Part shown: one piece after another, positions 1 to 9,181 of the stretch
Layout of the letters: the number at the start of each line of letters is the position of its first letter
How positions within the stretch are numbered: the first letter of the stretch is position 1
Assembly (NCBI RefSeq): GCF_029855045.1
Contig: NZ_CP123228.1
Coordinates: 4,092,001 to 4,156,000 of the forward strand
Reading direction: 5' to 3'
Length of the DNA: 64,000 nt
Origin: Piscinibacter sp. XHJ-5
GTDB taxonomy: Bacteria > Pseudomonadota > Gammaproteobacteria > Burkholderiales > Burkholderiaceae_C
The notes under the pieces: generated by a model
The model's database searches: none
What the model was told of the DNA's origin: nothing
The model's input: the letters and a program-made list of their open reading frames with translations, nothing else
Program-made: the position numbers and the translations under genes

Positions 1-228
1 CTGCGCTCGCGGCTGTACGAGCATGAGATGCGCAAGCAGATGGCCGAGCAGCAGAAGCTCGAGGACAGCAAGACCGACGTCGGCTGGGGCCACCAGATCC
101 GCTCGTACGTGCTCGACCAGAGCCGCATCAAGGATCTGCGCACCAATGTCGAGATCAGCAACACGCAGAAGGTGCTCGACGGCGACCTGGATCCGTTCAT
201 CGAGGCGAGCTTGAAGCAGGGTGTCTGA
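1..228 (+). CDS. prfB: Peptide chain release factor 2, C-terminal end (partial)
   Basis: The reading frame is open from the window edge and ends in TGA at 226-228, giving the last 75 residues. The segment with [21 protein letters not shown] and the end [14 protein letters not shown] matches the conserved C-terminus of RF2, which terminates translation at UGA and UAA codons. The GGQ motif and the programmed +1 frameshift site of the family lie upstream of the window and cannot be checked. The stop codon overlaps a possible GTG start of the next gene, so the two are probably cotranscribed. Confidence 0.95.
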   Translation: MRSRLYEHEMRKQMAEQQKLEDSKTDVGWGHQIRSYVLDQSRIKDLRTNVEISNTQKVLDGDLDPFIEASLKQGV

Positions 229-232
229 CGCG

Positions 233-919
233 ATGCGGGTTCGTGCACTGCTGTTCGACCTCGACGGCACGCTGATCGACAGCATGCCGCACCACCAGAC
301 GGCCTGGGAGGAATGGCATCGCCGACGCGACCTGCCCTTCGAACCCGACAGCTTCTTCACCGCCACCGCGGGCCGCGCCAACGCGGAGATCATGCGCACG
401 CTGGTGCCGGGTCGCACCGCCGACGACTACCTCGCGATGGCCGACGAGAAGGAGCTGCTGTATCGCGAGATCGCGGCGCATTCGCTCGACATGATCGAGG
501 GCTTCGACGCGCTGCGCGCCGCGGCGCGCGAGCGCGCCCTCAAGCTCGCCATCTGCACCGCCTCGACGCCGGAGAACATGGCGCTCGCCTTCGGGCGCTT
601 CGGCCTCGACGCGCACATGGACACCGTGGTCAGCCCGGCGGACGGCGTGCGCGGCAAGCCGCATCCCGACATCTTTGTCGAGGCCGCGCGCCGGCTCGGG
701 GTGCCCGCGGCCGAGTGCATCGTCTTCGAGGATGCACCGCTGGGCATCGAAGCCGCGCGGCGCGCCGGCATGAAGGCGGTGGCGCTGACGACCTCGCTGG
801 CTGCTGACGACTTCACCGGGTACGACAACGTGCTCGCCATCGTTCCCGATCTCACGAGGATCGACCTGGCCGCGCTGCTGCGCGGCATCCCGGACAACAA
901 GGAGACTCCCCATGCGTGA
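233..919 (+). CDS. HAD-superfamily hydrolase, beta-phosphoglucomutase/phosphatase-like
   Basis: This is a haloacid-dehalogenase-fold hydrolase of 228 residues. Motif I is LLFDLDGTLIDS near the N-terminus, with the nucleophile and acid/base Asp pair. The C-terminal part has the motif III/IV region GKPHPDIF and VFEDAPLGIEAARRAGM. A helical cap follows motif I, as in the beta-phosphoglucomutase/GS family of sugar-phosphate phosphatases. The substrate cannot be read from sequence. A GTG at 221 overlaps the prfB stop, but its AGCAGGG Shine-Dalgarno-like sequence ends directly at that codon, so ATG 233 is preferred. The gene ends inside the start of pepN (8-base overlap), implying translational coupling. 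Confidence 0.85.
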   Translation: MRVRALLFDLDGTLIDSMPHHQTAWEEWHRRRDLPFEPDSFFTATAGRANAEIMRTLVPGRTADDYLAMADEKELLYREIAAHSLDMIEGFDALRAAARERALKLAICTASTPENMALAFGRFGLDAHMDTVVSPADGVRGKPHPDIFVEAARRLGVPAAECIVFEDAPLGIEAARRAGMKAVALTTSLAADDFTGYDNVLAIVPDLTRIDLAALLRGIPDNKETPHA

Positions 920-3605
920 AGGCACCGCCACCCTGGTTCGCCGCGAGGACTACACCGCCCCGGCGTTCTGGATCAAGACCGTCGACCTCACCTTCGATCT
1001 GGAACCGTCGAAGACGCTGGTCATCAGCCGCATGCAGATCGAGCGCAACGTCGACGTGCCGGCGCAGGCGCTGAAGCTGCACGGCGAGGATCTCAACCTC
1101 ACGCGCGTGCTGGTCAACGGCGAGTCGGTGTCGTTCCGCCATGAGGACGGCCAACTGGTCATCGACTCTCTGCAGGGCGTGCCGCCCGGGCCCTTCACGC
1201 TGGAGATCCGCAACACCTGCGCGCCGGACAAGAACACGCAGCTGTCGGGCCTGTACACCTCGTGCGGCGGCTTCTTCACGCAATGCGAGGCCGAGGGCTT
1301 TCGCCGCATCACGTATTTCCTGGACCGGCCGGACGTGATGTCGGTCTACACCGTCACGCTGCGCGCCAGCAAGCAGCAATACCCGGTGCTGCTGTCCAAT
1401 GGCAACCTGGTCGAGCAAGGCGAGCTGGACAACGGCCGCCACTTCGCCAAGTGGCACGACCCCTTCCCGAAGCCGAGCTACCTGTTCGCGCTGGTCGCCG
1501 CCGACCTGGTCGCGCGCGAGCAGTGGATCACCACGCGCTCGGGCAAGAGCCACCTGCTGCAGGTGTACGTCCGGCGCGGCGACCTCGACAAGACCGAGCA
1601 CGCGATGAACTCGCTGATCGCCTCGGTGGTGTGGGACGAGGCGCGCTTCAGGCTTCCGCTGGACCTGGAGCGCTTCATGATCGTCGCGGTGGGCGACTTC
1701 AACATGGGGGCGATGGAGAACAAGGGCCTGAACCTGTTCAACACCAAGTACGTGCTGGCCAATCCCGCCACCGCCACCGACGCCGACTACATGGCCATCG
1801 AAAGCGTCGTCGGGCACGAGTACTTCCACAACTGGACCGGCAACCGCATCACTTGCCGCGACTGGTTCCAGCTCAGCCTGAAGGAGGGCCTGACGGTCTT
1901 CCGCGATCAGGAATTCAGCATGGACATGGCCGGCTCGCCTTCGGCGCGCGCCGTCAAGCGCATCGACGACGTGCGCACGCTGCGCCAGTCGCAGTTCCCG
2001 GAAGATGCGGGCCCGATGGCGCATCCGGTGCGGCCCGACAGCTACGTCGAGATCAACAACTTCTACACCGCCACCGTCTACGACAAGGGTGCCGAAGTGG
2101 TGCGCATGATGCAGTCGCTGGTCGGCCGCGAAGGCTTCGCCCGCGGCATCACGCTGTACTTCGAGCGCCACGACGGCTGCGCGGTCACTTGCGACGACTT
2201 CGCGCAGGCCATCGCCGACGCCAATCCGCAGAGCGACCTGGCGCGCCTGCTTCCGCAGTTCAAGCGCTGGTACAGCCAGGCCGGCACGCCGCGCGTGGCC
2301 GCGCGCGGCCGCTACGACGGACCCTCGCGCACCTACACGCTGCTGCTCGAGCAGAGCTGCGCGCCCTCGCCTGGCCAGCCCGACAAGCAGCCGTACGTGA
2401 TCCCGGTGGCCATGGGCCTGATCGGCCGCGACGGCCGAGCGCTGGCGCTGCAGCTCGAGGACGAGGCGGCGCCTTCCGGCGGCTTCCCGACCGAGCGCGT
2501 GCTCGTGCTGTCCGAAGCGCGCGAATTCTTCACCTTCGTCAACGTCGACGAGGAGCCGGTGCCTTCGCTGCTGCGCGGCTTTTCGGCGCCGGTGACGGTG
2601 GTCGACGGCCTGAGCGACAGCGACCTGCTGCTGTTGCTGCAGAACGATCCCGATCCGTTCAACCGCTGGGAAGCCGGCCAGCGGCTGGCCCTCGCCCGCC
2701 TGCTGGAGGCCGTGCGCACCGGCAGCGGGCTGACGCTCGACGCCCCGTTCATCGAGGCGATGCGCGCCGTGCTCAGGCATCCCGCGCTGGACGCGGCATT
2801 CAAGGAGCTGGTGCTGACGCCGCCCAGCGAGATCTACGTTGCCGAGCAGCTGGAGTCGGTCGACCCGCAGCGCATCCACGCGGCGCGCGAGGCCATGCGC
2901 CTGCAGCTGGCGCATGTGCTGCGCGACGACTGGCAGGAGGCGTTCGAATCCCATCAGGTCAAGGGCGGCTACTCGCCCGATCCGCTGTCGGCCGGCCGCC
3001 GCTCGCTGGCCAACCTGTCGCTTGCCATGCTCTGCCTCGACGCCGTGGCGCGCGGCGACAGCGTGTGGCCGGGTCGGGCCTACCAGCGCTTCAAGGACGC
3101 GAGCCACATGACCGACCGCCTGGGCGCGCTGAGCGCGCTGATTGGCGCACACTCGCCGCTGGCCGAACTGGCGCTGGCCACCTTCCACGAGCTGTTCAAG
3201 AACGAGCCGCTGGTCATCGACAAGTGGTTCACGCTGCAGGCGACCGCGCCCGAGTCGAACGGCCGCGTGTTCGCGCGGGCCAAGACGTTGATGTCGCATG
3301 CCGACTTCAACATCCGCAACCCGAACCGCGCGCGCAGCCTCATCGCCGCGCTGTGCATGGCCAATCCCGCGGCCTTCCACCGCAGCGATGCGGCCGGCTA
3401 CGTGTTCTGGGCCGACCGCGTGCTGGAGCTGGACTCGTTCAATCCGCAGCTCGCCGCGCGCATCGCCCGCGTGATGGACCGCTGGAGCCGGCTCGCCGAG
3501 CCCTATCGCAGCGCAGCGCGTGAAGCGGTGGCGCGCGTGGCGGCCAAGGCCGACCTCTCCAACGACGTGCGCGAGATCGTCTCGCGCGCGCTTGCCGATA
3601 CCTGA
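912..3605 (+). CDS. pepN: Aminopeptidase N (M1 zinc metallopeptidase)
   Basis: An 897-residue M1-family aminopeptidase, full length for bacterial PepN, that removes N-terminal residues from cytoplasmic peptides. The exopeptidase motif GAMEN lies at residues 266-270. The zinc motif [13 protein letters not shown] begins at 302 (HExxH), and the third zinc ligand Glu lies in the following [13 protein letters not shown] segment. The DUF3458 Ig-like and C-terminal helical domains follow. Start ATG 912 has AAGGAG seven bases upstream. It overlaps the preceding phosphatase gene, and fbp begins 16 bases after its stop, so the three probably form one transcription unit. Confidence 0.97.
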   Translation: MREGTATLVRREDYTAPAFWIKTVDLTFDLEPSKTLVISRMQIERNVDVPAQALKLHGEDLNLTRVLVNGESVSFRHEDGQLVIDSLQGVPPGPFTLEIRNTCAPDKNTQLSGLYTSCGGFFTQCEAEGFRRITYFLDRPDVMSVYTVTLRASKQQYPVLLSNGNLVEQGELDNGRHFAKWHDPFPKPSYLFALVAADLVAREQWITTRSGKSHLLQVYVRRGDLDKTEHAMNSLIASVVWDEARFRLPLDLERFMIVAVGDFNMGAMENKGLNLFNTKYVLANPATATDADYMAIESVVGHEYFHNWTGNRITCRDWFQLSLKEGLTVFRDQEFSMDMAGSPSARAVKRIDDVRTLRQSQFPEDAGPMAHPVRPDSYVEINNFYTATVYDKGAEVVRMMQSLVGREGFARGITLYFERHDGCAVTCDDFAQAIADANPQSDLARLLPQFKRWYSQAGTPRVAARGRYDGPSRTYTLLLEQSCAPSPGQPDKQPYVIPVAMGLIGRDGRALALQLEDEAAPSGGFPTERVLVLSEAREFFTFVNVDEEPVPSLLRGFSAPVTVVDGLSDSDLLLLLQNDPDPFNRWEAGQRLALARLLEAVRTGSGLTLDAPFIEAMRAVLRHPALDAAFKELVLTPPSEIYVAEQLESVDPQRIHAAREAMRLQLAHVLRDDWQEAFESHQVKGGYSPDPLSAGRRSLANLSLAMLCLDAVARGDSVWPGRAYQRFKDASHMTDRLGALSALIGAHSPLAELALATFHELFKNEPLVIDKWFTLQATAPESNGRVFARAKTLMSHADFNIRNPNRARSLIAALCMANPAAFHRSDAAGYVFWADRVLELDSFNPQLAARIARVMDRWSRLAEPYRSAAREAVARVAAKADLSNDVREIVSRALADT

Positions 3606-3621
3606 AGACCCGAAGGAACCC

Positions 3622-4632
3622 ATGTCCCGCAAAGTCAGCCTCACCCAATACCTGATCGAACGACAGCGGCAGCACGGCAAGATCCCGGCCGAGCTGCGCC
3701 TGCTGATCGAAGTGGTCGCCCGCGCCTGCAAGAGCATTGCCATCAGCGTCAACAAGGGCGCGCTCGGTGACGTCATGGGCAGTGCCGACAGCGAGAACGT
3801 GCAGGGCGAGATCCAGAAGAAGCTCGACATCATCGCCAACGAGGTGCTGATCGAGGCCAACGAGTGGGGCGGACACCTGGCGGCGATGGCATCGGAGGAG
3901 ATGGAGGGCATCTACGTGGTGCCCAACCGATTCCCTCAGGGCGAGTACCTGCTGCTGTTCGATCCGCTCGACGGCTCGAGCAACATCGACGTCAACGTGA
4001 GCATCGGCACCATCTTCTCGGTGCTGAAGAAGGGCGGCAGCCAGGAAGGCGTCAGCGAGCAGGACTTCCTGCAGCCGGGCACGCAGCAGGCTGCCGCCGG
4101 CTACTGCATCTACGGTCCGCAGACCACGCTGGCGCTGACGGTGGGCGACGGCGTCGCGATGTTCACGCTCGACCGCGAGCAAGGCGCGTGGATGCTGACA
4201 CAGGAGAACCTGCGCATCCCCGAGGACACGAAGGAATTCGCGATCAACATGAGCAACATGCGCCACTGGGCCCCGCCGGTGGCGCGCTACATCGACGAAT
4301 GCCTGGCCGGCAAGACCGGCTCCCGCGGCAAGGACTTCAACATGCGCTGGGTGGCGAGCATGGTGGCCGACGTTCACCGGATCCTGACGCGCGGCGGCGT
4401 CTTCCTGTACCCATGGGATCGCCGCGAGCCCGACAAGGCCGGCAAGCTGCGCCTGATGTACGAAGCCAACCCGATGAGCTTCATCGTCGAGCAGGCGGGC
4501 GGTGCGGCCACCAACGGGCGCGAACGCATCCTCGACCTGCAGCCCTCGAAACTGCACGAGCGGGTCGCGGTGTTCCTCGGCTCCAGGCACGAGGTCGAGC
4601 GCGTCACCCGCTATCATCAGGAACCTGCTTGA
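3622..4632 (+). CDS. fbp: Fructose-1,6-bisphosphatase class 1
   Basis: A 336-residue class I FBPase that hydrolyses fructose 1,6-bisphosphate to fructose 6-phosphate in gluconeogenesis and, in autotrophs, the Calvin cycle. The family metal-binding signature [13 protein letters not shown] is present, as is the C-terminal substrate loop with [19 protein letters not shown]. Start ATG 3622 follows GAAGGAACCC and gives the usual N-terminus [11 protein letters not shown]; the frame is open further upstream inside pepN, but that part is not the gene. It is the last protein gene before a tRNA. Confidence 0.97.
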   Translation: MSRKVSLTQYLIERQRQHGKIPAELRLLIEVVARACKSIAISVNKGALGDVMGSADSENVQGEIQKKLDIIANEVLIEANEWGGHLAAMASEEMEGIYVVPNRFPQGEYLLLFDPLDGSSNIDVNVSIGTIFSVLKKGGSQEGVSEQDFLQPGTQQAAAGYCIYGPQTTLALTVGDGVAMFTLDREQGAWMLTQENLRIPEDTKEFAINMSNMRHWAPPVARYIDECLAGKTGSRGKDFNMRWVASMVADVHRILTRGGVFLYPWDRREPDKAGKLRLMYEANPMSFIVEQAGGAATNGRERILDLQPSKLHERVAVFLGSRHEVERVTRYHQEPA

Positions 4633-4640
4633 TCGCCCGC

Positions 4641-4646
4641 TATAAT
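4641..4646 (+). promoter_or_regulatory. Perfect -10 box (TATAAT) for the tRNA-Thr gene
   Basis: TATAAT lies 12 bases before the tRNA 5' end. It sits in the loop of a short inverted repeat, GCCCGC at 4635-4640 and GCGGGC at 4648-4653, directly after the fbp stop. No good -35 hexamer is seen at 16-18 bases upstream. The arms could also act as a weak fbp 3' hairpin. Confidence 0.6.
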
Positions 4647-4657
4647 CGCGGGCTTAC

Positions 4658-4733
4658 GCCGGTGTAGCTCAGTTGGTAGAGCAGCGCATTCGTAATGCGA
4701 AGGTCGGGAGTTCGACTCTCTTCACCGGCACCA
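4658..4733 (+). tRNA. tRNA-Thr (anticodon CGU)
   Basis: A 76-base cloverleaf with encoded CCA. The acceptor stem GCCGGTG pairs with CACCGGC at 4723-4729, with discriminator A at 4730 and CCA at 4731-4733. The D loop is AGTTGGTA. The anticodon loop TTCGTAA carries CGT at 4691-4693, which reads ACG (Thr). The T loop is TTCGACT. The first pair of the anticodon stem is a G-A mismatch; the other four pairs are canonical. Confidence 0.97.
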
Positions 4734-4740
4734 TATCCAC

Positions 4741-4770
4741 GAGGGCCCGCCAGCGAGCGGGCCCTCGCAT
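4741..4770 (+). terminator. Hairpin terminator after tRNA-Thr
   Basis: GAGGGCCCGC at 4741-4750 and GCGGGCCCTC at 4757-4766 form a perfect 10-bp GC-rich stem with a six-base loop (CAGCGA), starting seven bases after the tRNA CCA end. The T-tract is short (GCATTT), so termination may be partly factor-dependent. Confidence 0.75.
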
Positions 4771-4774
4771 TTGA

Positions 4775-4806
4775 GCCGCATGGGCCGCAAATGCGGCCTA
4801 TGCGGC
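4775..4806. repeat. 15-bp near-perfect inverted repeat with AA loop
   Basis: GCCGCATGGGCCGCA at 4775-4789 and TGCGGCCTATGCGGC at 4792-4806 can form a 15-bp hairpin with one G-U pair and a two-base loop. It follows the tRNA terminator by only a few bases and marks the beginning of the accessory island. No gene uses it as an obvious terminator. Confidence 0.7.
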
Positions 4807-5238
4807 CCAATGACCTTCGCACCTCGGGGTTGCACCGCGTCTTGGGCCGCGCCAACGGGAGTTGGGATCGGCATGGGCTCGCCCGCGACCAGAGCTCCCG
4901 CGGGGCTGGTTTGCGTGTATGCCGCAGGCAGCAACGCCCCGATCCCGGACAGCACCGGCGCGATTCGCCGACCCGCCGCGCCGGACGCTGCGACCGAGAC
5001 GCCCGGGTCGAGGCGCACAAAGCCAAGCCGGCCGCGCGGGCCGGAATACACCCAGCACGCGGCGCTGCCTGCAGGCACGAGATACCACTCGTCGCGTTCC
5101 GCTATCACGACTTTCTTTCGTATGCCGTTCGCCCGAGTTCGGGCAGTGCGACGGCCTTTTCATTCCGAGCTGTTTGTGCGTCAATGTTCAGCCGCGCAAC
5201 GCCGGCGTGCCCGGCGAAAGCCGGGCAAGAAGAGCAGC
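4807..5238. other. Gene-poor stretch at the island edge
   Basis: I see no convincing gene here. A reverse-strand frame (5108 to 4722, GTG start) is open for 128 codons, but it runs through the tRNA terminator and the hairpin and has no recognisable domain. A forward frame is continuous into the kinase relic that begins near 5239. Probably degraded DNA between the tRNA and the duplicated kinase module. Confidence 0.4.
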
Positions 5239-5479
5239 GTGACCGAGGGGCTGCGCCATCTCGAGGCCGGCATCGCCGCCCGTGTCAGCCATGGCAGCTA
5301 TCGCGCCGATCCAGAACTGGCCCGCGCTCGCGCAGTGGCTGGAGCATGCGCGCTCGCATCCGGTGATCGCAAGAGTGCAGAGAGGCTCGCGCAAGCCGCG
5401 CGTGAGGCCTTCGTCGAGCAGCCGGATGTCAGCCCCTATTTCAAGCGGCCCTCCGAAACGCTGGATAGGCGCCCAGGCC
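5239..5479 (+). pseudogene. Relic of the C-terminal end of a Ser/Thr kinase (TPR type)
   Basis: Translated from 5239, this frame reads EGLRHLEAGIAAR and later AREAFVEQPDVSPYFKRP. It aligns with the C-terminus of the intact kinase at 9816-12800 (ARQAFIEQPGVSPYYKVP, then the end). Upstream kinase sequence is missing, and the frame runs directly into a sigma-factor fragment in another frame, so this is a truncated copy. It lies on the opposite strand to the intact kinase. Protein-level divergence is clear, in contrast with the near-identical sigma fragment that follows. Confidence 0.75.
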
Positions 5480-5591
5480 GGTTCGGGAACGTCAAGCCGA
5501 AAGGCGCGGTGGTGGACTCACCGAGATCACACTGAACTCGCAGCCGATAGCGAACGTGCCGAGCGGCGAGGCGGGGATTCTCCATGTGCAC
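5480..5591 (+). pseudogene. Internal fragment of the ECF sigma factor gene, inverted copy
   Basis: 112 bases match the reverse complement of 9359-9470, inside the intact sigma gene, with four mismatches counted by eye. The translation reads RERQAERRGGGLTEITLNSQ, then PIANVPSGEAGILHVH. It has no start or stop of its own and sits between kinase-derived fragments in the same order as the intact module (kinase C-terminus, sigma, next kinase), but on the opposite strand. The high identity suggests recent duplication or gene conversion. Confidence 0.9.
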
Positions 5592-5624
5592 CTCCTCATG
5601 CCAACGGCGGCGCTGCGAACGTGA

Positions 5625-5653
5625 TGTCCGGTTTCCATCCCCCGGTACGTCCG
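5625..5653 (+). promoter_or_regulatory. Candidate ECF promoter, copy 1 (TGTCCG-N17-CGTCCG)
   Basis: TGTCCG at 5625-5630 and CGTCCG at 5648-5653 are separated by 17 bases, 34 bases before the GTG of the relic kinase N-terminus at 5688. The same pair with the same spacing occurs at 12833-12861 (reverse), 12942-12970 and 15193-15221. CGTC is a common -10 core of ECF promoters. The assignment as a promoter is inference. Confidence 0.6.
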
Positions 5654-5687
5654 GAGAAGGAAGATTTCGCCTTCCAGGAAGCCAATC

Positions 5688-5810
5688 GTGACGCCGCTGG
5701 ACATTGCCGCGCTCAGCCGCCTGTTGGATCAGGCGATGGACCTTGCTCCGTGCGAGTGGGAAGGGTGGCTGGAAGCGCTAGATGAGCCCACGCGGCGTGA
5801 ATCGCAATGA
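5688..5810 (+). pseudogene. Relic N-terminus of a third Ser/Thr kinase
   Basis: Starting at GTG 5688, the frame reads MTPLDIAALSRLLDQAMDLA, then EWEGWLEALDEPTRRESQ and TGA at 5808-5810 (40 codons). It matches the first 35 or so residues of the intact kinase at 9816-12800 (MTPRDLAALSSLLDVALETE and so on). The 5' leader is also related, including the TGTCCG-N17-CGTCCG motif. The gene breaks before the kinase domain. It overlaps the 3' end of the reverse-strand kinase-STAND gene, so the rearrangement joint is near 5800-5830. The short frame could still be translated. Confidence 0.8.
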
Positions 5811-8800
5811 CATCGCTGGCAACCAGCACGGATGCAGCGAGTTCGCGGCATGCCCTGTCGGACATCGCCGCGCCTTCACGCATTGCTCGCTCAAGCGCGG
5901 GCGGGTCCATGGCAGCACGGCACAGTTCGTCTGCCGCCTTGGGTGGGGTCGCGCCAAGGGCCTGGACGAAGCCGCTCAAGCGAGCGGCGACCGGAGTAAG
6001 GCCACGTCGCGCTGCGAGGTGCGCCATCGGCTCGAGGAATTCGTGCACGCGATTGAACTCCCACGCAAGGGGCAGCGCCTCGGCGAGCGCCACACGGGTT
6101 GCTTCGAGGTCGCCGGCGACCAGCCCGGCACGCGCGACCTGATGGCAGGTGATAGCGAGGTATTCCCGCTGGCCGAGAGTTCGCATGCTTCTCATCACGT
6201 CCGGTGCCATCGACAGAGCCAGCGCGACGTCGCCGGCCTCGACGGCAGCCTTGATCACGTGCATCCGGACGTACCCGGCGAAGCGCAGACGACCGCCGGC
6301 CAGAACCAATGGCAACGCCTCGCGCAGCCTCTCAAGGCAGGCACGTCGGTCACCGAGGAATCCCTCGATGTGAGCAATGAAGACCAGCCGCGTCGCTCGC
6401 CAATGGGGATCAACAATCAAATCGGCCAATGCGAGTGCTTCCTGCAATGCGGATCGCGCCTCGTCATGATGGCCCTCCTGCGCCGCGTTGAACCCGAGGT
6501 GGCACAGTGCCATGACAAGGGATCGAGACTCGCCGGGCAACAATCGCCATTGCGCAACCGCCTGGCGTGAGACCTCGGTCCGCGAGATTGACGGCGATCG
6601 TATCCAGCCGCACGAGGCGTCCGCGCTGAGGATCTTGGCGCGGACCAGCGGCTCAGCACCGGCAAGCAGCCGCCTTGCCGACACAAGGCGTGCCTCCATG
6701 CCGACGACGATCCCGCACAGGCCATCGAATGCGCGCAGCGCCCGCAGCGTCCAGGCAACCGTTCCTGCATCGCTCGCCATACATGCGCGATCGAACGCGG
6801 ACTCGACTTCGCGATAGTAACGACTGAATCGGTCCACCAGCTCGTTGTCGTCTGTCGTGGTCGCGTATTCGTCGACAAACTCCGCGGCGACGGAGACCAT
6901 CACCGCACCGTGCCGCTGCCGGATGGCCGCCGACTCACCAGCCTCTTTCGCGCGCTCAACCGAATACACCCGCGTCGTTTGCAGCAGCCGGTAGAGCGGA
7001 CCGTCGGCGTGTCCGATGCTCACGAGCGACTTGTCGGCCAGGGAAGACAAAAGTTCGCGCGCGCTCCAGCGGTCGGTGTTTTCGTCAGCGAGCATCCGCT
7101 CAGCCAATGTGACATCGAAAGCACCCACGAAAGCGGAAAGCCGCCGCAAGGCGAGCTGCTCCGGAGCCGTCAGCAAGCCGTAGCTCCAGTCGAGCAGATC
7201 GCGCAGACTGCGCTGACGCAAGGGAACTCCACGCACCCCGCCCCGCAACAAGCGCAGCCGTTCGTGCAGCATCTCGCGCACGCCCTTGATACCGACCTTA
7301 GGCACCCATGCGGCAATCATCTCGAGCGGCAGCGGAACACCATCCAGCGCCTCGCAGATCTCCGCTCCGACCGACGCAAGCCGGTCATCGAACTCGAATC
7401 CCAGATCTGCGCGAACTATGCCCTGCTCCAACAGCTGGAATGCAGCGTACTCCCGGGCTTGCGCCAGATTCGCATTCGCGGGCGGGGATGGCAGTGGACT
7501 GAGCCGGTACACCTGTTCACCGCTGGCCCTCAGGGGTTCTCGCGACGTGGCCAGGACGCGCAGTGCTGGCGCGTACGCCAGCAACTGCTCGACAAGACTT
7601 GCGACAGGCGCAAGAAGATGCTCGCAGTTGTCGATCAGGACCAGCAGGTGGCGAGGCGCCAGTGCGGCGAGCAGAAGGTCCTGCCCGCAGCCGGATGGGA
7701 GCTCGATGCCGACCGCAGCGGCCAGGGCCGGCACGAGCTGCTCTTCAGAAGTCAAAGGCGCGAGGTCGACCCAGGCAACCCCCTCGGCAAACTCGTCAGT
7801 GAGGACGACGGCTACCGCCCGGGCGAGCTCCGTCTTGCCCACGCCGCCATGACCCACCACGGAAACCAGGCGTCGGCTGCGAAGCAGATCGGCGACGGCA
7901 GCGCGATCTGCTTGGCGACCGACCAGAACGATATCGCGGGCTGGTGGCCCGCGCGACCGTCGGGCAGCTTGGCCGCTCGCCATCGCTTCCAAGCTGTCAA
8001 TGCGGGGTGGATCGTCGAGTGCGCAAACTGGCCGGCGATCCAGGAATCGCTGCACGTCATCGGCGAGTGCCGCGACGCTGGGATAGCGGTCATGCATGGA
8101 CTTGCGAAGAGCCTTCATCATCACGGCATCGAGGGCACCGGACAGCGCCTGCCTCATCGACGGCTCCACCGCCACTTCGCTCGGCAGCCTCGGAACCTCA
8201 CCGAGCAGAGCCGCTTCGAACGATGCCGGTGATCGGCCTTCTCGCCGGTGCGGGCGCATCCCGCAGAGCAGCTCATACAAAATGACCCCCAACGAGTAGA
8301 CATCCGAGGTGATGCCTGCAGGGTCGCCCCGTAATTGCTCGGGTGACGCGTACTCCAGCGTGAGGGGCCTTCCCCACTTCCTCGTCAAATCGGTCTCGAC
8401 GCTCGCCCCGTTGTCGAGCAGCTTTGCGATTCCAAAGTCGAGCAGGCGGACGGCGCCATCCGAGGTAACGAGCACGTTTGCGGGCTTCAGATCGCGATGA
8501 AGGACCTGCTGACGGTGGGCGTAGGAGACGGCGCTTGCGACTTGGAGGAACAGCATGAGACGAGCCCGCAGGTCGAGACCGTATCGGCGGCAATGGACGT
8601 CGATCGGTTCGCCTTGGACGTATTCGAGAACGAGGTAGGGCTGAACGTGCCGGTACACACCGGCGTCAAGGAGCTTCGTGATTCCGGGGTGGGCCAGTGT
8701 CGAGAGGACGGAGCGCTCACGCGCGAATCGTTCGGCGATGTCGGCGCGATCCCACCGCATATGAGGCAACTTCAACGCCACTTGAGATTTCAGAGCTCCA

Positions 8801-9129
8801 TCCGCCTGCTCCGACAACCAAACCGTTCCCATGCCGCCGTGCCCGATCACACGGACTAGCCGGCACGGTCCAATCAGATCGCCAGCCTTGGGACTCCATA
8901 AGTCTTCTTCATCCGCTGCCCCTGAGTCGCTGAGCTTCGGCCCGTGCTCCATGAAGCCTGCATGCATACTGGACCAATGCACCGCCAGCATGTATCGAAG
9001 CCTCGGCACCAGATGCCGGTGTTCCCGAGGCAAGGAGTCAAGCCAGCCCTCTGCCTGGGCCGGCTTCATTTCGAGAGCCTGTTCGAGCAGCCGGCTCAGT
9101 ATCGCGATGTCAGAGACGGCGGCGCGCAT
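5713..9129 (-). CDS. Ser/Thr protein kinase fused to a STAND-type ATPase
   Basis: A 1138-residue predicted cytoplasmic signalling protein. Residues 1-80 are a helical region shared with the neighbouring kinase. A Hanks-type kinase domain follows: Gly loop GHGGMG (97-102), catalytic Lys120, HRDLKPAN from 211, DFG 231-233, and an activation segment ending in ASPEQ. After about residue 400 comes a STAND/AfsR-like NTPase with Walker A GHGGVGKT (426-433), Walker B LLVLIDNCEHLL and sensor VLATSREPL, then a winged-helix-like and helical-repeat C-terminus. No membrane helix is seen. It lies 52 bases downstream of the ECF sigma gene on the same strand. Its last 30 or so codons are antisense to a kinase relic, so the natural C-terminus may have been replaced. 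Ligand and targets are unknown. Confidence 0.88.
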   Translation of the reverse strand: MRAAVSDIAILSRLLEQALEMKPAQAEGWLDSLPREHRHLVPRLRYMLAVHWSSMHAGFMEHGPKLSDSGAADEEDLWSPKAGDLIGPCRLVRVIGHGGMGTVWLSEQADGALKSQVALKLPHMRWDRADIAERFARERSVLSTLAHPGITKLLDAGVYRHVQPYLVLEYVQGEPIDVHCRRYGLDLRARLMLFLQVASAVSYAHRQQVLHRDLKPANVLVTSDGAVRLLDFGIAKLLDNGASVETDLTRKWGRPLTLEYASPEQLRGDPAGITSDVYSLGVILYELLCGMRPHRREGRSPASFEAALLGEVPRLPSEVAVEPSMRQALSGALDAVMMKALRKSMHDRYPSVAALADDVQRFLDRRPVCALDDPPRIDSLEAMASGQAARRSRGPPARDIVLVGRQADRAAVADLLRSRRLVSVVGHGGVGKTELARAVAVVLTDEFAEGVAWVDLAPLTSEEQLVPALAAAVGIELPSGCGQDLLLAALAPRHLLVLIDNCEHLLAPVASLVEQLLAYAPALRVLATSREPLRASGEQVYRLSPLPSPPANANLAQAREYAAFQLLEQGIVRADLGFEFDDRLASVGAEICEALDGVPLPLEMIAAWVPKVGIKGVREMLHERLRLLRGGVRGVPLRQRSLRDLLDWSYGLLTAPEQLALRRLSAFVGAFDVTLAERMLADENTDRWSARELLSSLADKSLVSIGHADGPLYRLLQTTRVYSVERAKEAGESAAIRQRHGAVMVSVAAEFVDEYATTTDDNELVDRFSRYYREVESAFDRACMASDAGTVAWTLRALRAFDGLCGIVVGMEARLVSARRLLAGAEPLVRAKILSADASCGWIRSPSISRTEVSRQAVAQWRLLPGESRSLVMALCHLGFNAAQEGHHDEARSALQEALALADLIVDPHWRATRLVFIAHIEGFLGDRRACLERLREALPLVLAGGRLRFAGYVRMHVIKAAVEAGDVALALSMAPDVMRSMRTLGQREYLAITCHQVARAGLVAGDLEATRVALAEALPLAWEFNRVHEFLEPMAHLAARRGLTPVAARLSGFVQALGATPPKAADELCRAAMDPPALERAMREGAAMSDRACRELAASVLVASDVIAIHAAWAHLALPATLPTRTEQGPSPDPTGG

Positions 9130-9181
9130 GGGTGCGACAACCTTCGCTGCTGTGGACGCAACGCAACCAGCTCGCCGGCAC

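Noticed and set aside
852..3911. A 1019-codon reverse-strand frame opposite pepN
   Set aside because: High-GC shadow of pepN and fbp; Arg/Ala/Gln-rich composition with no domain, while the forward genes are certain.
4629..4634. TTGATC as -35 box for tRNA-Thr
   Set aside because: Only six bases from TATAAT; the spacing is far too short.
4640..5026. Reverse-strand reading frame ending GEESRTPDLRITNALLYQLS
   Set aside because: This is the well-known false protein made by translating the antisense of a tRNA gene.
4722..5108. Possible small reverse-strand gene (128 codons)
   Set aside because: It runs through the tRNA terminator and long hairpin, starts at GTG without a clear RBS and resembles no family.
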